Assembly (NCBI GenBank): GCA_036008545.1
Contig: DASYNM010000413.1
Span: forward strand, 1-38,275
Length of the DNA: 38,275 nt
Source of the DNA: Palsa-1400 sp036008545
Lineage (GTDB): Bacteria > Verrucomicrobiota > Verrucomicrobiia > Limisphaerales > Palsa-1400
Direction of reading: 5' to 3'
In this document: positions 1 through 8,397 of the stretch, piece after piece
Position numbering within the stretch: position 1 is the first letter of the stretch
Layout of the letters: the number at the start of each line of letters is the position of its first letter
Made by a program: the position numbers and the translations under genes
Notes under the pieces: generated by a model
The model's database searches: none
What the model saw: the letters and a program-made list of their open reading frames with translations, nothing else
What the model was told of the DNA's origin: nothing

Positions 1-762
1 GTGTTCAAGCGCCTTGTAGGCCGCATCCTTCTTTCCCAAATCCTGTAGTTGTTGCTTGAGCTTGTCGGCGACGTTGGCGAGGTCTTTGAGAGCGTCGTTG
101 CGAGCCAGCACACCTTTGTCCAGACGCATGCCCAAATCCTCGGCGTTTTCAACAGCCTTGCGGGTTGTTTCCAAAGCGGGCGGGCGATGTTCCAACGTCT
201 CGTGCGTGATCTCGACAATTCGTTTGCCGACTTCCTTGAGTATTTGGGCCTCCTCCTTTTTTTCGGCGTAAGCCTTGCTTCGGTATTCCGGCACGAAACC
301 CAATCCGGCGCTAAGCGCCAATGCGGCCAAGGCCCAGCGACTGGCGGGCGGCAAGTGATAGGGAAAAATCTTGCGCGGATCCAATTTACTCGCGAAACGG
401 GCGGCATCCGACATCAACAAAGCGCGCCAGCCCTCGACGGGGCCAGTGGGAGCCATTTCCAGCGCTGTGCTGAGGCGTTCCTGGAGATTTTGGCGTTCAT
501 CCAGACAGCGGGCGGTCTGGCCCAAGGTGGAGCGGCGCACCCAGCCACGGACGAAACCGGCGAGGATGCAGAGAATGGCAAAAATCCCGGCGGCGTTGGG
601 CACCACGACAGGGACGGGAGTGAGCTTATATACGACAAGGGCCAAAAGCCAGACGGAGGCGCCGATAAGCAGCCCTTGCCACAGACCGTTCCAGGCCCGT
701 TCCCAGCGGCGGCGTCGCGCCGCGCGAACCAGAACCGACTGAATGGCATCAAAGTCGCTCAT
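1..762 (-). CDS. Membrane protein with coiled-coil region, 3' part missing (cut by window edge)
   Basis: This reading frame is open from an ATG at 762-760 to the window edge (254 codons, no stop seen). The protein starts MSDFDAIQSV and has a basic N-terminal stretch (RAARRRRWERAWNGL). Two closely spaced hydrophobic segments follow at about residues 25-45 and 50-66, and a third near 140-155. After that comes a charged, helix-rich stretch (EKKEEAQILKEVG onward, rich in K, E, L and Q) that looks like coiled coil facing the periplasm. I do not recognise the family with certainty. The layout resembles the DUF4175-like membrane proteins found near MoxR/BatA-type clusters in this phylum, but that is a guess. 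The gene is divergent from the oxidoreductase at 932, with 169 bp between the starts. An overlapping plus-strand frame here is a shadow. Confidence 0.72.
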   Translation of the reverse strand, partial: MSDFDAIQSVLVRAARRRRWERAWNGLWQGLLIGASVWLLALVVYKLTPVPVVVPNAAGIFAILCILAGFVRGWVRRSTLGQTARCLDERQNLQERLSTALEMAPTGPVEGWRALLMSDAARFASKLDPRKIFPYHLPPASRWALAALALSAGLGFVPEYRSKAYAEKKEEAQILKEVGKRIVEITHETLEHRPPALETTRKAVENAEDLGMRLDKGVLARNDALKDLANVADKLKQQLQDLGKKDAAYKALEH

Positions 763-931
763 TCTTGTGTGTTACACTGCAACAGAAAGCCGACTTTGGC
801 CAGCGAATTCTTTCAAAATCGGGGATGTGTCATAAGCGGGGTTGGTAGGGACGCCGCGCCGCGGCTGCGCAAGTTGAATTCCTGCTTGATTTGTGGCGTC
901 TGTTCATGGCCTGCTACTCGGAACATAGTTC

Positions 932-2341
932 ATGAACAACAAAAATGAGTTGCCGGAGTCCACTCGGCGGGACTTCCTCAAAAATGCGTCGCTAGCCTCC
1001 ATGATGGCCATGATGGGGGGAGTGGAGCTGAAAGCGGATGAACCGGCCAAGCCGGTTGCCGAGGACGGTCTGACCAAGAAACCGGTGTCCCCGTCCATCA
1101 ACGTCGGTGTCATCGGCTTAAATGAACGCGGCCGCGAAGTGCTCAAGCAACTCGCCTTGTTGCCCCGGGATCCAGACAATCCGAAGCTCGGCGCCCATGT
1201 CGTTGCCATTTGCGATACGTACCCGGCAGCGGTCCGTAGGGCCGGCAATCAGGACGCCCCCAACGCGCAAAAATATGACGATTACTCCAAGCTCCTGGGC
1301 GATCCGAACGTGGAGGCGGTGATCATCGCCACGCCGACCGCCACTCACAAGGAGATTGCGCTGGCCGCCTTGGCCGCCGGCAAGCACGTCTATTGCGAAG
1401 CGCCGCTGGCCAACACCATCGACGACGCCAAGGCAATAGCGAAAGCGGCGAGAGACGCATTCAAATTGGTTTTCCAGTCCGGCTTGCAGCAACGCTCGCA
1501 TCCGCAAATCGAATTCCTTGTGCCCTTCATTCGAGCTGGCGCGATTGGAAAGTATGTCATGGTCCGCGCGCAGTGGCACCAAAACACAAGCTGGTATAAA
1601 ACAGCCCCCACGCCGCAGCGGGAAGACGCGCTCAATTGGCGCCTACACAAAGCCACCAGCACGGGACTCATCGGCGAGGAGGGCATCCACCAAATTGATA
1701 GCGTCTGCTCTTTTTTGCAGGGGCGCCCGGAAGCGGTGACCGGTTTCAGTTCAACGATTCGAGCCTACCAGGACAATCGCGATGTGCCGGACACGGTCCA
1801 GGCCATCTTTGAATTTCCACATGGTGTCAATTATTTTCATGACCTGACGATCTGTAATTCGTTCGAGAAGGCTTACGAGGTTTATCTCGGCGTCGAGTCG
1901 GCCATGATGATGCGCGACTTCAAGGCCTGGCTCTTCAAGGAGGTCGATGCCCGGAATTTGGGGTGGGAAGTGTACGCGCGCCACGACACCTTTTACAACG
2001 AGACGGGTATCGCGCTGGTGGCCAATGCTTCCAAGCAAACTACCTTGGCTGGTAGCGCTGAGTCCTTCAATCCCTACGACCACGAGCCGCTCTATTACGC
2101 TTTGGAAGCCTTTACCGACCGGGCCGGCAATCAAACCAAGGATGTCAAGGACTTCACCGAAATGTATCCCGACGGCGATGCCCAGGCCTTGGCCGATTAT
2201 CTCAAGACGCTTAGTCGAATCCGAAAGCCCGCCGCCACTTGGCAGGACGGCTTGGACGCGACCGTCATGGCGATCAAAGCCAACGAAGCCGCCCTGACAA
2301 AACAGAAGATCAAGTTCGAGCAAGAGTGGTTTGAAATATGA
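932..2341 (+). CDS. Exported Gfo/Idh/MocA family oxidoreductase (Tat signal)
   Basis: This is a predicted NAD(P)-dependent oxidoreductase of the Gfo/Idh/MocA family, of 469 residues, probably acting on a sugar or sugar-like substrate outside the cytoplasm. Residues 10-30 form a twin-arginine signal (STRRDFLKNAS followed by an Ala/Met-rich core). The Rossmann fold starts at about residue 57 with INVGVIGLNERG, and VVAICDTYP follows the second strand. ATPTATHKE and the CEAPLANTI segment (about 155-163) complete the nucleotide-binding half. The family normally has EKP in that segment; here the lysine is alanine. GEEGIHQIDSV is the usual C-domain helix. Family lengths of 430-480 are typical. There is no strong ribosome binding site, and the start codon sits inside a GTTCATGAAC palindrome. 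The stop overlaps the next start by 4 bases (ATGA), so the two genes are probably co-translated. The substrate cannot be told from sequence. Confidence 0.93.
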   Translation: MNNKNELPESTRRDFLKNASLASMMAMMGGVELKADEPAKPVAEDGLTKKPVSPSINVGVIGLNERGREVLKQLALLPRDPDNPKLGAHVVAICDTYPAAVRRAGNQDAPNAQKYDDYSKLLGDPNVEAVIIATPTATHKEIALAALAAGKHVYCEAPLANTIDDAKAIAKAARDAFKLVFQSGLQQRSHPQIEFLVPFIRAGAIGKYVMVRAQWHQNTSWYKTAPTPQREDALNWRLHKATSTGLIGEEGIHQIDSVCSFLQGRPEAVTGFSSTIRAYQDNRDVPDTVQAIFEFPHGVNYFHDLTICNSFEKAYEVYLGVESAMMMRDFKAWLFKEVDARNLGWEVYARHDTFYNETGIALVANASKQTTLAGSAESFNPYDHEPLYYALEAFTDRAGNQTKDVKDFTEMYPDGDAQALADYLKTLSRIRKPAATWQDGLDATVMAIKANEAALTKQKIKFEQEWFEI

Positions 2342-2985
2342 AAATCCTTTCATGGTCCGCCGCGCTGGCGCTTTGTATCGTACCCAACCTTAACGCCCGC
2401 GCCCAGACGCGTTACAACACGCAACCCGTCGGCAATTCAGTCCGCATCGATGGCACCTCCAGCGCGCATGATTGGGAGATGGAAGGGACCGTCATCGGTG
2501 GCTACCTGGAACTTGGCGAGGGCGTGACTCTGGACAAATCGCAAGCGACTCCCGCCGGTCTCCAAGGCGACAAGCTTTCAGCCAAGGTGCATGCGATCAT
2601 CCCAGTCAGCACCGTCCACAGCAAGGCCGAACACCTCCCAGAGGTCATGGACGGTTTGATGCAGAAGAATATGAAGGCGGCCGACTTTCCGAGAATCGAA
2701 TACACGCTCAAGGAGTTGACTTTCAAAGGCCCGCACACTGCCGGCCAGCCGTTCACCTTCGACGCCGACGGCGAATTGACCATCGCCGGGGCGACCAAGA
2801 AAGTAAATTTTCCCGTCACCATCGAACCGTTGGAAGGCGGCAAGATCAAAATCACGGGCACAGCGCCGGTCAAGATGACCGACTATGGCGTGGATCCTCC
2901 CAAGCCGAACTTCGGGCTGGGCTTGATGAAATGCGGGGACGATGTGAAAATCCAATTTGACTGGACGCTGAAGGAAAAGAAATAA
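2338..2985 (+). CDS. YceI-like secreted lipocalin-fold protein
   Basis: A 215-residue protein with a clear Sec signal peptide (hydrophobic core SWSAALALCIVP, likely cleavage after ARAQ near residue 23). The mature part fits the YceI family, an extended beta-barrel that binds isoprenoid or amide-type lipids in known members. Supporting motifs are VRIDGTSSAHDWEMEG near the N-terminus, the internal MDGLMQKNMKAADFPRIEY, and GELTIAGATKKVNFPVTIEP in the second half. It is close to the usual family length of about 190 mature residues. The ATG overlaps the stop of the oxidoreductase (ATGA), so it is translationally coupled to it. The ligand and the reason for pairing with an exported dehydrogenase are unknown. 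A substrate-carrier role is one option, but nothing in the sequence proves it. Confidence 0.9.
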   Translation: MKILSWSAALALCIVPNLNARAQTRYNTQPVGNSVRIDGTSSAHDWEMEGTVIGGYLELGEGVTLDKSQATPAGLQGDKLSAKVHAIIPVSTVHSKAEHLPEVMDGLMQKNMKAADFPRIEYTLKELTFKGPHTAGQPFTFDADGELTIAGATKKVNFPVTIEPLEGGKIKITGTAPVKMTDYGVDPPKPNFGLGLMKCGDDVKIQFDWTLKEKK

Positions 2986-3049
2986 GCGGACGCGGAAGAA
3001 GGTTAGCCACGGATAAGACACAGATTGGGAAAGCATTTCTCCACCTGAT

Positions 3050-3077
3050 CCTAATCAGCTTAGGAGGACTAAAGTCC
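3050..3077. repeat. Two small tandem hairpins downstream of the YceI gene
   Basis: Two perfect 5-bp inverted repeats lie one base apart. The first is CCTAA (3050-3054) with TTAGG (3060-3064) around a TCAGC loop. The second is GGACT (3066-3070) with AGTCC (3073-3077) around AA. They follow the YceI stop by 65 bases. No T-run follows, so this is not a standard intrinsic terminator; a small dispersed palindrome is as likely. Confidence 0.3.
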
Positions 3078-3330
3078 ACTTAATTCCTGCCGATACAAAG
3101 AGTATGGCGGCGAAAATGCTCAGTCATCCGATATGGGGTGAATGCCCCATAGTGCCGGCAAGGGTTCGATGTTACAGTCAAACCATGAAAGTTGCCGAGC
3201 TCTGTTCCGCGGGAGAATCTGACGAAACAGTGCTGCAATCCCACGCGAGTCCGACCCGTCACATTGCTGCGGATAATGAGGCCGCTGTTCTTCAAATGAT
3301 CTTACCACCGTGCTGGTTGACTCCGGCTAA

Positions 3331-3522
3331 ATGATTATGCGTACTATTTATTACGTCCTCCTTTTTGTGAGCCTGCTTCTACTGCTTCTTTGCGTCAATT
3401 CGCTCCGATGGCTGCTCTCCAAGTTCCAACTTGCGCTGCACTCCGTCCGGCGAAGCGCTGTGGGAGTTGCTGGCGGCTTGCCGCATCGGCCTGCGCCACA
3501 AAACCACGGAAGTCACATCTAA
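3331..3522 (+). CDS. Possible small membrane peptide (doubtful)
   Basis: A 63-codon frame whose first half is strongly hydrophobic (TIYYVLLFVSLLLLLLCVNS, about residues 4-23), like a single membrane helix or signal anchor, followed by a basic tail. Its ATG overlaps the stop of a 49-codon frame (3185-3334) by ATGA, the coupling pattern used by real gene pairs in this window. Against it, there is no ribosome binding site, no recognisable domain, and the two other plus frames are also open here. It could be part of a decayed gene. Confidence 0.2.
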   Translation: MIMRTIYYVLLFVSLLLLLLCVNSLRWLLSKFQLALHSVRRSAVGVAGGLPHRPAPQNHGSHI

Positions 3523-3797
3523 GCATTCCACATTTGGAATTGACACAAAGTTGAACCTTGAGATGCGACCGCATGGCAGCTCGCACGTCTAGCTTTCATG
3601 CAAGGACCGGACGCAGCCGGCCTTGATGCGCTGTCATCGCGCCTTGGCACAAACCAAAATCCCGCGAACTTGCCGCCTCCGAACTCAAAAAACCGGCTCC
3701 AAGTGGTTACCTCTTGCTTTCCTGATCTGCTCGGCCCACCAGGTGAGACTGATCACGCGCCGACGCCGACGGGAAATCCGAGCGCTGTAGAACACTG

Positions 3798-3998
3798 ATG
3801 GCCGGATACCCGACGCATCGAATGCTGCAGGAATTGATGGCCTTGGATGTAAGCGGTGCCGACCGCGACCAGATCGTCGAAATTGCGACCCTCCTCCAGT
3901 GTTCCCGAGTCAAACCTCCACGCGATAAATTTGCACCCTGCCCCAGGCTGGCCATTTACCATTCTTCCGCTCCGGTTGACCGTTTGCGCCGGAAATAA
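3798..3998 (+). CDS. Possible small protein, antisense overlap with the WD40 3' end (doubtful)
   Basis: A 66-codon frame starting MAGYPTHRMLQELMALDV. The first 40 residues look like an amphipathic helical protein with GC-rich third positions, but the last 89 bases run antisense to the end of the WD40 gene, where the translation looks meaningless (Pro/Arg-rich). It may be a truncated gene whose natural 3' end was lost, or chance. No domain is recognised. Confidence 0.2.
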   Translation: MAGYPTHRMLQELMALDVSGADRDQIVEIATLLQCSRVKPPRDKFAPCPRLAIYHSSAPVDRLRRK

Positions 3999-4977
3999 TG
4001 AGCCTCTTGCCATCGGCGGTGAAGCGAGCCTGGGTGATGCGTTTTTTGGTGTCCAACGATTGCACCAGGTTACCATTCGAAGCATCAAAGATAGCTAAAT
4101 TCCACGTGCCCTGTGCCTGCCGACCCGCCATGACGAAGTGCGTGCCGTTCGGTTGCCAGTCGAGAGCTTCCATCAGGCCGGCGCCATGCTGGTCGTCTTT
4201 GATTTGGTCCAACTTTTCACCCTTCCGCCAGTCCCAACGCTGCCATGTCATCTTGCCATTACCGGCCATCGGATCGCCCATCGGCCCCATGCCGCAACCC
4301 AGCAGCGACTTTCCGTCCGGCGCAAAGGCCAGACCGTAAATGCCACCCAAGTAATGATGCGATTTGACCGTGCCCCAGGAGGTGAAATCCGGCGAGGTCC
4401 ACTGCGCCACTGGCGGACTGCCGGCCTTGCCTTGCAAATCCCACACGCGAACCTCGCCCATCATATTTCCTGCCGCGAGATACTGCCCATCCGGGGCGAA
4501 CGCGCAACTCATGACCGGCGGTGTGTGCGAATAGGAGGCGAGCAAGTTGCCGGTGGCGGTGTCAAATACTTTTACCGACGCCTCGGTTTCAGGCGCCGGT
4601 TCATATTTCCAGCCACCGGGAGTGTACTGGCCGGTGCTCGTAGCAAGTTGCCGTCCATCCGGCGACAACGCGAGTTGCCAGTTCCAAAACTTATGGGCGG
4701 CCACGCGTCGCAGGCAGCGACCGGTTTCCGTATCATGCCAAAGCAGCACTCCATCGTAGCCGCCGGAAATCAGCGTCTTGCGGTCGGGCAACAACACACA
4801 AGCGCTGGCGAACGAGGTGTGCTTCTCGTCGAATGGATCCGCGTCGCCAGTGTCGAGATCCACATCGTAGAGCGCGCCATCCGCGCAGGCGGCGTAGGCG
4901 GCGCCGCCGTCCGGCGTGATGGCAAGACCCAGTGCTCCGGTCGGCAGTTTGGCATCGAATTCAAGGGTCAGCTTCAT
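3910..4977 (-). CDS. WD40-repeat beta-propeller protein
   Basis: A 355-residue WD40-type propeller, third gene of the PSD1 - DUF1501 - WD40 operon. Recurrent blade motifs are visible along the whole length: LAITPDGG, LLPDRKTLISGGYDGVLLW, LALSPDGRQLAT, CAFAPDGQYLAAG followed by GEVRVWDLQGK, LAFAPDGKSLLGCGMG, and ARFTADGKRLIISG near the end. That makes about six to seven blades, consistent with one complete propeller. I chose the ATG at 4977 (MKLTLEFDAKLP) because an upstream extension would lie inside the DUF1501 coding end. With this start the gap to that stop is only 4 bases. There is no signal peptide from this start, although both upstream products appear exported. WD40 blades act as protein-interaction scaffolds in general; the partner here is not known. 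Confidence 0.88.
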   Translation of the reverse strand: MKLTLEFDAKLPTGALGLAITPDGGAAYAACADGALYDVDLDTGDADPFDEKHTSFASACVLLPDRKTLISGGYDGVLLWHDTETGRCLRRVAAHKFWNWQLALSPDGRQLATSTGQYTPGGWKYEPAPETEASVKVFDTATGNLLASYSHTPPVMSCAFAPDGQYLAAGNMMGEVRVWDLQGKAGSPPVAQWTSPDFTSWGTVKSHHYLGGIYGLAFAPDGKSLLGCGMGPMGDPMAGNGKMTWQRWDWRKGEKLDQIKDDQHGAGLMEALDWQPNGTHFVMAGRQAQGTWNLAIFDASNGNLVQSLDTKKRITQARFTADGKRLIISGANGQPERKNGKWPAWGRVQIYRVEV

Positions 4978-4981
4978 ATTC

Positions 4982-6367
4982 TCAGGCCAGCAATTCCCGG
5001 ATTGGCTCTGCCTTGTTTTCCACACGGTGAAACGTGGGCATGGCGGGCAGGTCGTATTCCGCGTACGGATCAATTCCTAAAGCGGTGAATATGGTGGCGA
5101 ACAAGTTTTGCTCGTCGTAAGGCTTTTCAACGACATCTACTCCGTCCACGTCCGTCGCGCCCGTGACCACGCCGCGCTTCAAGCCGCAGCCAGTCATCAT
5201 CAAGCTCCAGGCGTCGGGATAATGGTCGCGACCGCGGGCCGGATTCATCCAAGGAGTGCGCCCAAATTCACCCATGGCAATGACCAGCGTGCTGTCCAGC
5301 AGCCCGCGCTGCTCCAAGTCGGTGATCAAATTGAAAAGGACCCGGTCCAATTCCGGCACCAGCATCTGATGAATTTCGTGCTGAAAGACGTGATTGTCCC
5401 AATTCATGCCGTTGGCGACCATGACGAAAGGTGCGCCGTGTTCGACAAGATTCAGCGCCATGAGCGAGTGCTGCGCAAAACTTCCGGCGCCGTAACGCTG
5501 GCGGTCTTTGGCGGGCAATTTATTCACATCGAATAAGTCCGCGCTGGCCGTCATGCCCTTGAGCCGGTCGAACGCCGCATTTTGGCTGCGCGCCACGCTG
5601 CTTCGCCGGTCGCGCTCGTATTTTGCGGTAAGGAAGCGTCGCAACGTTTCTCGGGATTCGCGGTCGTGTTGCGGGATGGTTTCCGTCGCGGCATCAAGGA
5701 ATTGGGTATAATCGCCGCCCAAGCGCACCGGGGCGTATTCCGCGCCAAGCCATCCGGCCCAGTTGCCCGCCTTGAAAGACTCGAACTCGTTGCCGCCCGG
5801 AATCGGGTCCAATAATATGAAATTCGGGATGGGCGAGTCCAACTGTCCGAGTGTTTGCGCGCACACGCTGCCCAGCGTCGGCCTTGTGAATCCAGCGCGT
5901 TCCGGGTTGCCTCGTTGCAAGAGCGTGATGGCCTGGAAGTGCTCCTTCTGCGCTGTTTTCATGCTGCGGACAATATTCAACTTGTCCGCAATGTTGGCGC
6001 ATTGCGGCAACAGCGAAGAAAAGTGGACGCCGGGAATTTTGGTGGGGATGCTTCCGAAAGGTCCGCCGCTGGGACGGCCGGGTTTGGGATCCCAGGTTTC
6101 GAATTGACTGGGCGCCCCGCAAAGCCAAAGCAGGATACAATGTTTTTGGGCTTTTTTCGTTTGCGCCGCGAAGATTGGATTTTGAAACAAGCCCGTGAAA
6201 CTCGCGATGCTGGCCAGCGCACCGCCTGTCAATCCCTTGATAAAGAGCCGGCGATGCAGCCGGTGCTCGTCCACGCGGCACGCGCCCGGCTTTCGGTTCG
6301 CGCCCGTTGCATGACCCGCGCCACAAGCGCCGGCGCACATATCTGTGAAATCAGGATTCATCATCAC
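4982..6367 (-). CDS. DUF1501 family exported protein
   Basis: A 461-residue member of DUF1501, a family related to the alkaline phosphatase/sulfatase superfamily and abundant in Planctomycetota and Verrucomicrobiota. It is nearly always found beside a PSD1 cytochrome-type gene, as here. A Tat-like signal (HRRLFIKGLTGGALASIASF, about residues 38-57) follows an unusually long Cys-rich N-region (MCAGACGAG), so the true start could be one of the later methionines. Characteristic segments are CILLWLCGAPSQFETWDPKPG, GNPERAGFTRPTLGS, MVANGMNWDNHVFQHEIHQML, VIAMGEFGRTPWMN, and RGRDHYPDAWS with the conserved Asp/His pair near the C-terminal third. Its start overlaps the stop of PSD1 by 4 bases (ATGA on the minus strand). 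The biochemical role of the family is not established; polysaccharide-linked sulfatase-like activity is often supposed. Confidence 0.93.
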   Translation of the reverse strand: MMMNPDFTDMCAGACGAGHATGANRKPGACRVDEHRLHRRLFIKGLTGGALASIASFTGLFQNPIFAAQTKKAQKHCILLWLCGAPSQFETWDPKPGRPSGGPFGSIPTKIPGVHFSSLLPQCANIADKLNIVRSMKTAQKEHFQAITLLQRGNPERAGFTRPTLGSVCAQTLGQLDSPIPNFILLDPIPGGNEFESFKAGNWAGWLGAEYAPVRLGGDYTQFLDAATETIPQHDRESRETLRRFLTAKYERDRRSSVARSQNAAFDRLKGMTASADLFDVNKLPAKDRQRYGAGSFAQHSLMALNLVEHGAPFVMVANGMNWDNHVFQHEIHQMLVPELDRVLFNLITDLEQRGLLDSTLVIAMGEFGRTPWMNPARGRDHYPDAWSLMMTGCGLKRGVVTGATDVDGVDVVEKPYDEQNLFATIFTALGIDPYAEYDLPAMPTFHRVENKAEPIRELLA

Positions 6368-8244
6368 GGCATGGTTAAAAATTCGGCGCTGGTCATCATG
6401 GCCCAGAGCAAATCACGGTCGGCCTGGACGGGCTCGCTGGAGCGCGACTTCAAGAAAGCCCTGGCTTGGGTTGCCTCTTCCTTGTCCGGCAGGCGCTCGT
6501 AAGTGGCTAGAAACGCCTCCCGAGCACGACTGGCCGGGTCGGGAAGAGCGGTCAGTCGAGACATGGTGTCGCCAGGCTCGGGTTTGAGAATTCCCGCCAA
6601 AAGCGAGGAATTGGCAAGAAATTGCGCCTGCTGGTAATTGGCGTTGTAGTCCTGGGGCAGCACGTCGGGCAAGGCGGTAATGGTGGCGCGGCGAAGGGCA
6701 TCGTCTTCGGGCGGCAAGCCGGCTGCTACGCGCCAGGAACGAGCGAGTTGTTCAGCGGAAAGCGGACGCTCGATGGCTCCCGCAAAGGATTCGGGCGGAG
6801 CATCCGCGTGTCCCAGAGCATAAACCCGACTGAGCACAATGCCCCGCACTTCACGACGGATATCATATTGGTGACCGGCGAAATCGTGCGCCAGCCAATC
6901 CAGCAATTCAGGGTGGCTCGGCGCATGGCGGGCGTTCATTTCATCCGCCGGCTGCACGATCCCGCGGCCGAGGAAGACCGACCATAAACGATTTACGAAG
7001 GCACGGGCCAGAAGAGGATTATTGCAAGTGGCGGCGTCGGTAAAGGCGGCGCGCCGGGAGAATCTCGGGACCCGGACTTTCGCCTTCGGGTCAATGTACT
7101 TGTCATCAGTATCCTCCTCCTTTTGATCGGCCTTGGGGCGATCCTCCTTGATGGTGACGCCGGTAAGAAGCGTCAGCACCGCGGCGCTGGATTCTTTTTT
7201 TAGATTAGTGAAATTGACAAAGCCGCCGATGGCGGACTCTGCGATGTTCGTGCCGCCTTCCACATTTTTGCCCCGATTATAGGCTGCCACCAAGCCCCAA
7301 TAATGCCCCTGCTTGATATCCCGAACCAGCGGATGGTCGTGGCACTGCGCGCAATTGATTTTGGTCCCGTACACCACAGGAGCGATGGCCTCGGCAATGG
7401 CTTGGTAGTCGTCGCGCCGCTCGTATAGAAACCAAGATGCACCGGTATCTTCCGGTTTATCAGGCCGCGCGAGCAAAATAGCGTGAACCATATCAATCCA
7501 AGGACGGTTGGTGCGGAAGCCATTTTCCAGAAAAGCCCACCAGCCGTTTTTTTTGCGTTGGTCTTCTGTGCGCTCGCGCTTGGGGCGGCCCATGAGAAAA
7601 ACATCCCAAAGTTCGCGCATGTGGACCGGATATTCGTCCGATGCCAGCAGCCGGTCCACGAGCGCGGCGCGCTTCGAGGCGGACGGTAAGTTGAGAAACG
7701 CCTGCAACTCCGACTCCGTACAAACGCGCCCGGCGAGATCGAGATAAACGCGGCGGCACCAAGTGCGATCATCCACCTCGGAGGCCGGCTTGACCTTGCG
7801 CTGCTTCCAGCCTTCCCCGATGAGCGTATCAATCGCCTGCTTCACGGAATCAAAATGACGTAGTGGACGCGGCTTGGTCGCCGCATCCATCGCCGCCGCG
7901 CTGATAGAGGCGATCCATTCGCGAACCACTTTCCGATCCGCCTCCGCCAGTTGCTTTTTGGGCGGCATGTGCTGCTCAGCATCTGAGGCCAGATTCTTGT
8001 AGAGGCGGCTTTCTTGCGGCTTGCCGGCCACGATGACGGCGCCGTCGTCGCCTCCCTTCAACAGTGCTTCAAAGGTATCCAATTCGAGTCCGCTCTTTTG
8101 TTGGAGGGGACCGTGGCACTTGACGCAGTTGAGATCGAGCAGTGGCTGCACCTTGTCGGTCCAAAGGACAGCCGCATCTGTCGCCCAGGCCAATTGGGCG
8201 GCGGCAAGAAAGCCCCAGACAACAAGGAATGCAGCACAACGCAT
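6364..8244 (-). CDS. PSD1 protein: cytochrome-c-like, DUF1549 and DUF1553 domains
   Basis: The 626-residue first gene of the operon. A Sec signal peptide (core LVVWGFLAAAQLAWA) precedes a planctomycete-type cytochrome c domain with the haem-binding motif CVKCH (C40, C43, H44) and distal Met candidate HMPP. The DUF1549 region follows at about 130-310 (DRTWCRRVYLDLAGR, DRLLASDEYPVHMRELW) and holds a second CxxCH, CAQCH (C298, C301, H302), just before DHPLV. DUF1553 occupies the remainder (RRAAFTDAATCNNPLLARAFVNRLW, then SHPELLDWLAHDF). It is at the short end for the family, which often exceeds 700 residues. Two c-type haems in the periplasm are predicted from the motifs. The pairing with DUF1501 is the standard one; the substrate is unknown. 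The gene is divergent from the serine hydrolase at 8398. Confidence 0.93.
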   Translation of the reverse strand: MRCAAFLVVWGFLAAAQLAWATDAAVLWTDKVQPLLDLNCVKCHGPLQQKSGLELDTFEALLKGGDDGAVIVAGKPQESRLYKNLASDAEQHMPPKKQLAEADRKVVREWIASISAAAMDAATKPRPLRHFDSVKQAIDTLIGEGWKQRKVKPASEVDDRTWCRRVYLDLAGRVCTESELQAFLNLPSASKRAALVDRLLASDEYPVHMRELWDVFLMGRPKRERTEDQRKKNGWWAFLENGFRTNRPWIDMVHAILLARPDKPEDTGASWFLYERRDDYQAIAEAIAPVVYGTKINCAQCHDHPLVRDIKQGHYWGLVAAYNRGKNVEGGTNIAESAIGGFVNFTNLKKESSAAVLTLLTGVTIKEDRPKADQKEEDTDDKYIDPKAKVRVPRFSRRAAFTDAATCNNPLLARAFVNRLWSVFLGRGIVQPADEMNARHAPSHPELLDWLAHDFAGHQYDIRREVRGIVLSRVYALGHADAPPESFAGAIERPLSAEQLARSWRVAAGLPPEDDALRRATITALPDVLPQDYNANYQQAQFLANSSLLAGILKPEPGDTMSRLTALPDPASRAREAFLATYERLPDKEEATQARAFLKSRSSEPVQADRDLLWAMMTSAEFLTMP

Positions 8245-8397
8245 TGCAGGATTTAATTTGCACGCATAAGACGAACGTGCGCAATGAGTTATTCAAGAAA
8301 AACACACCTGTGGGCGGCTTCAGATTGATTGATTCCGACCAGACCGTGAGACGAGAAGCGTCTTGCTTTGATGGCCTGCGACTGCTTGCATCCGGGG

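Larger units (their letters stand above)
2986..3909. other. Gene-poor interval with doubtful short ORFs and small hairpins
   Basis: No confident gene is visible in about 920 bases. It contains a GCCACGGATAAGACACAGAT stretch at about 3005-3024, which resembles intergenic filler seen in related genomes, and two small tandem hairpins at 3050-3077. A 49-codon frame (3185-3334) overlaps by ATGA a membrane-peptide-like frame (3331-3522). Around 3410-3590 all three plus frames are open for a while with coding-like composition, which would fit the decayed remains of a gene. The right end holds a short plus-strand frame that runs into the 3' end of the WD40 gene. The interval may be a decayed locus. 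Confidence 0.5.

Noticed and set aside
49..948. 299-codon plus-strand frame at the left end
   Set aside because: It lies antisense to the membrane protein gene, whose minus-strand translation has membrane helices and a coiled coil. The plus frame gives composition without any domain and runs past the divergent promoter region into the oxidoreductase start.
4138..5088. 316-codon plus-strand frame over the WD40 gene
   Set aside because: Antisense shadow of a well-supported propeller with regular blade motifs on the minus strand.
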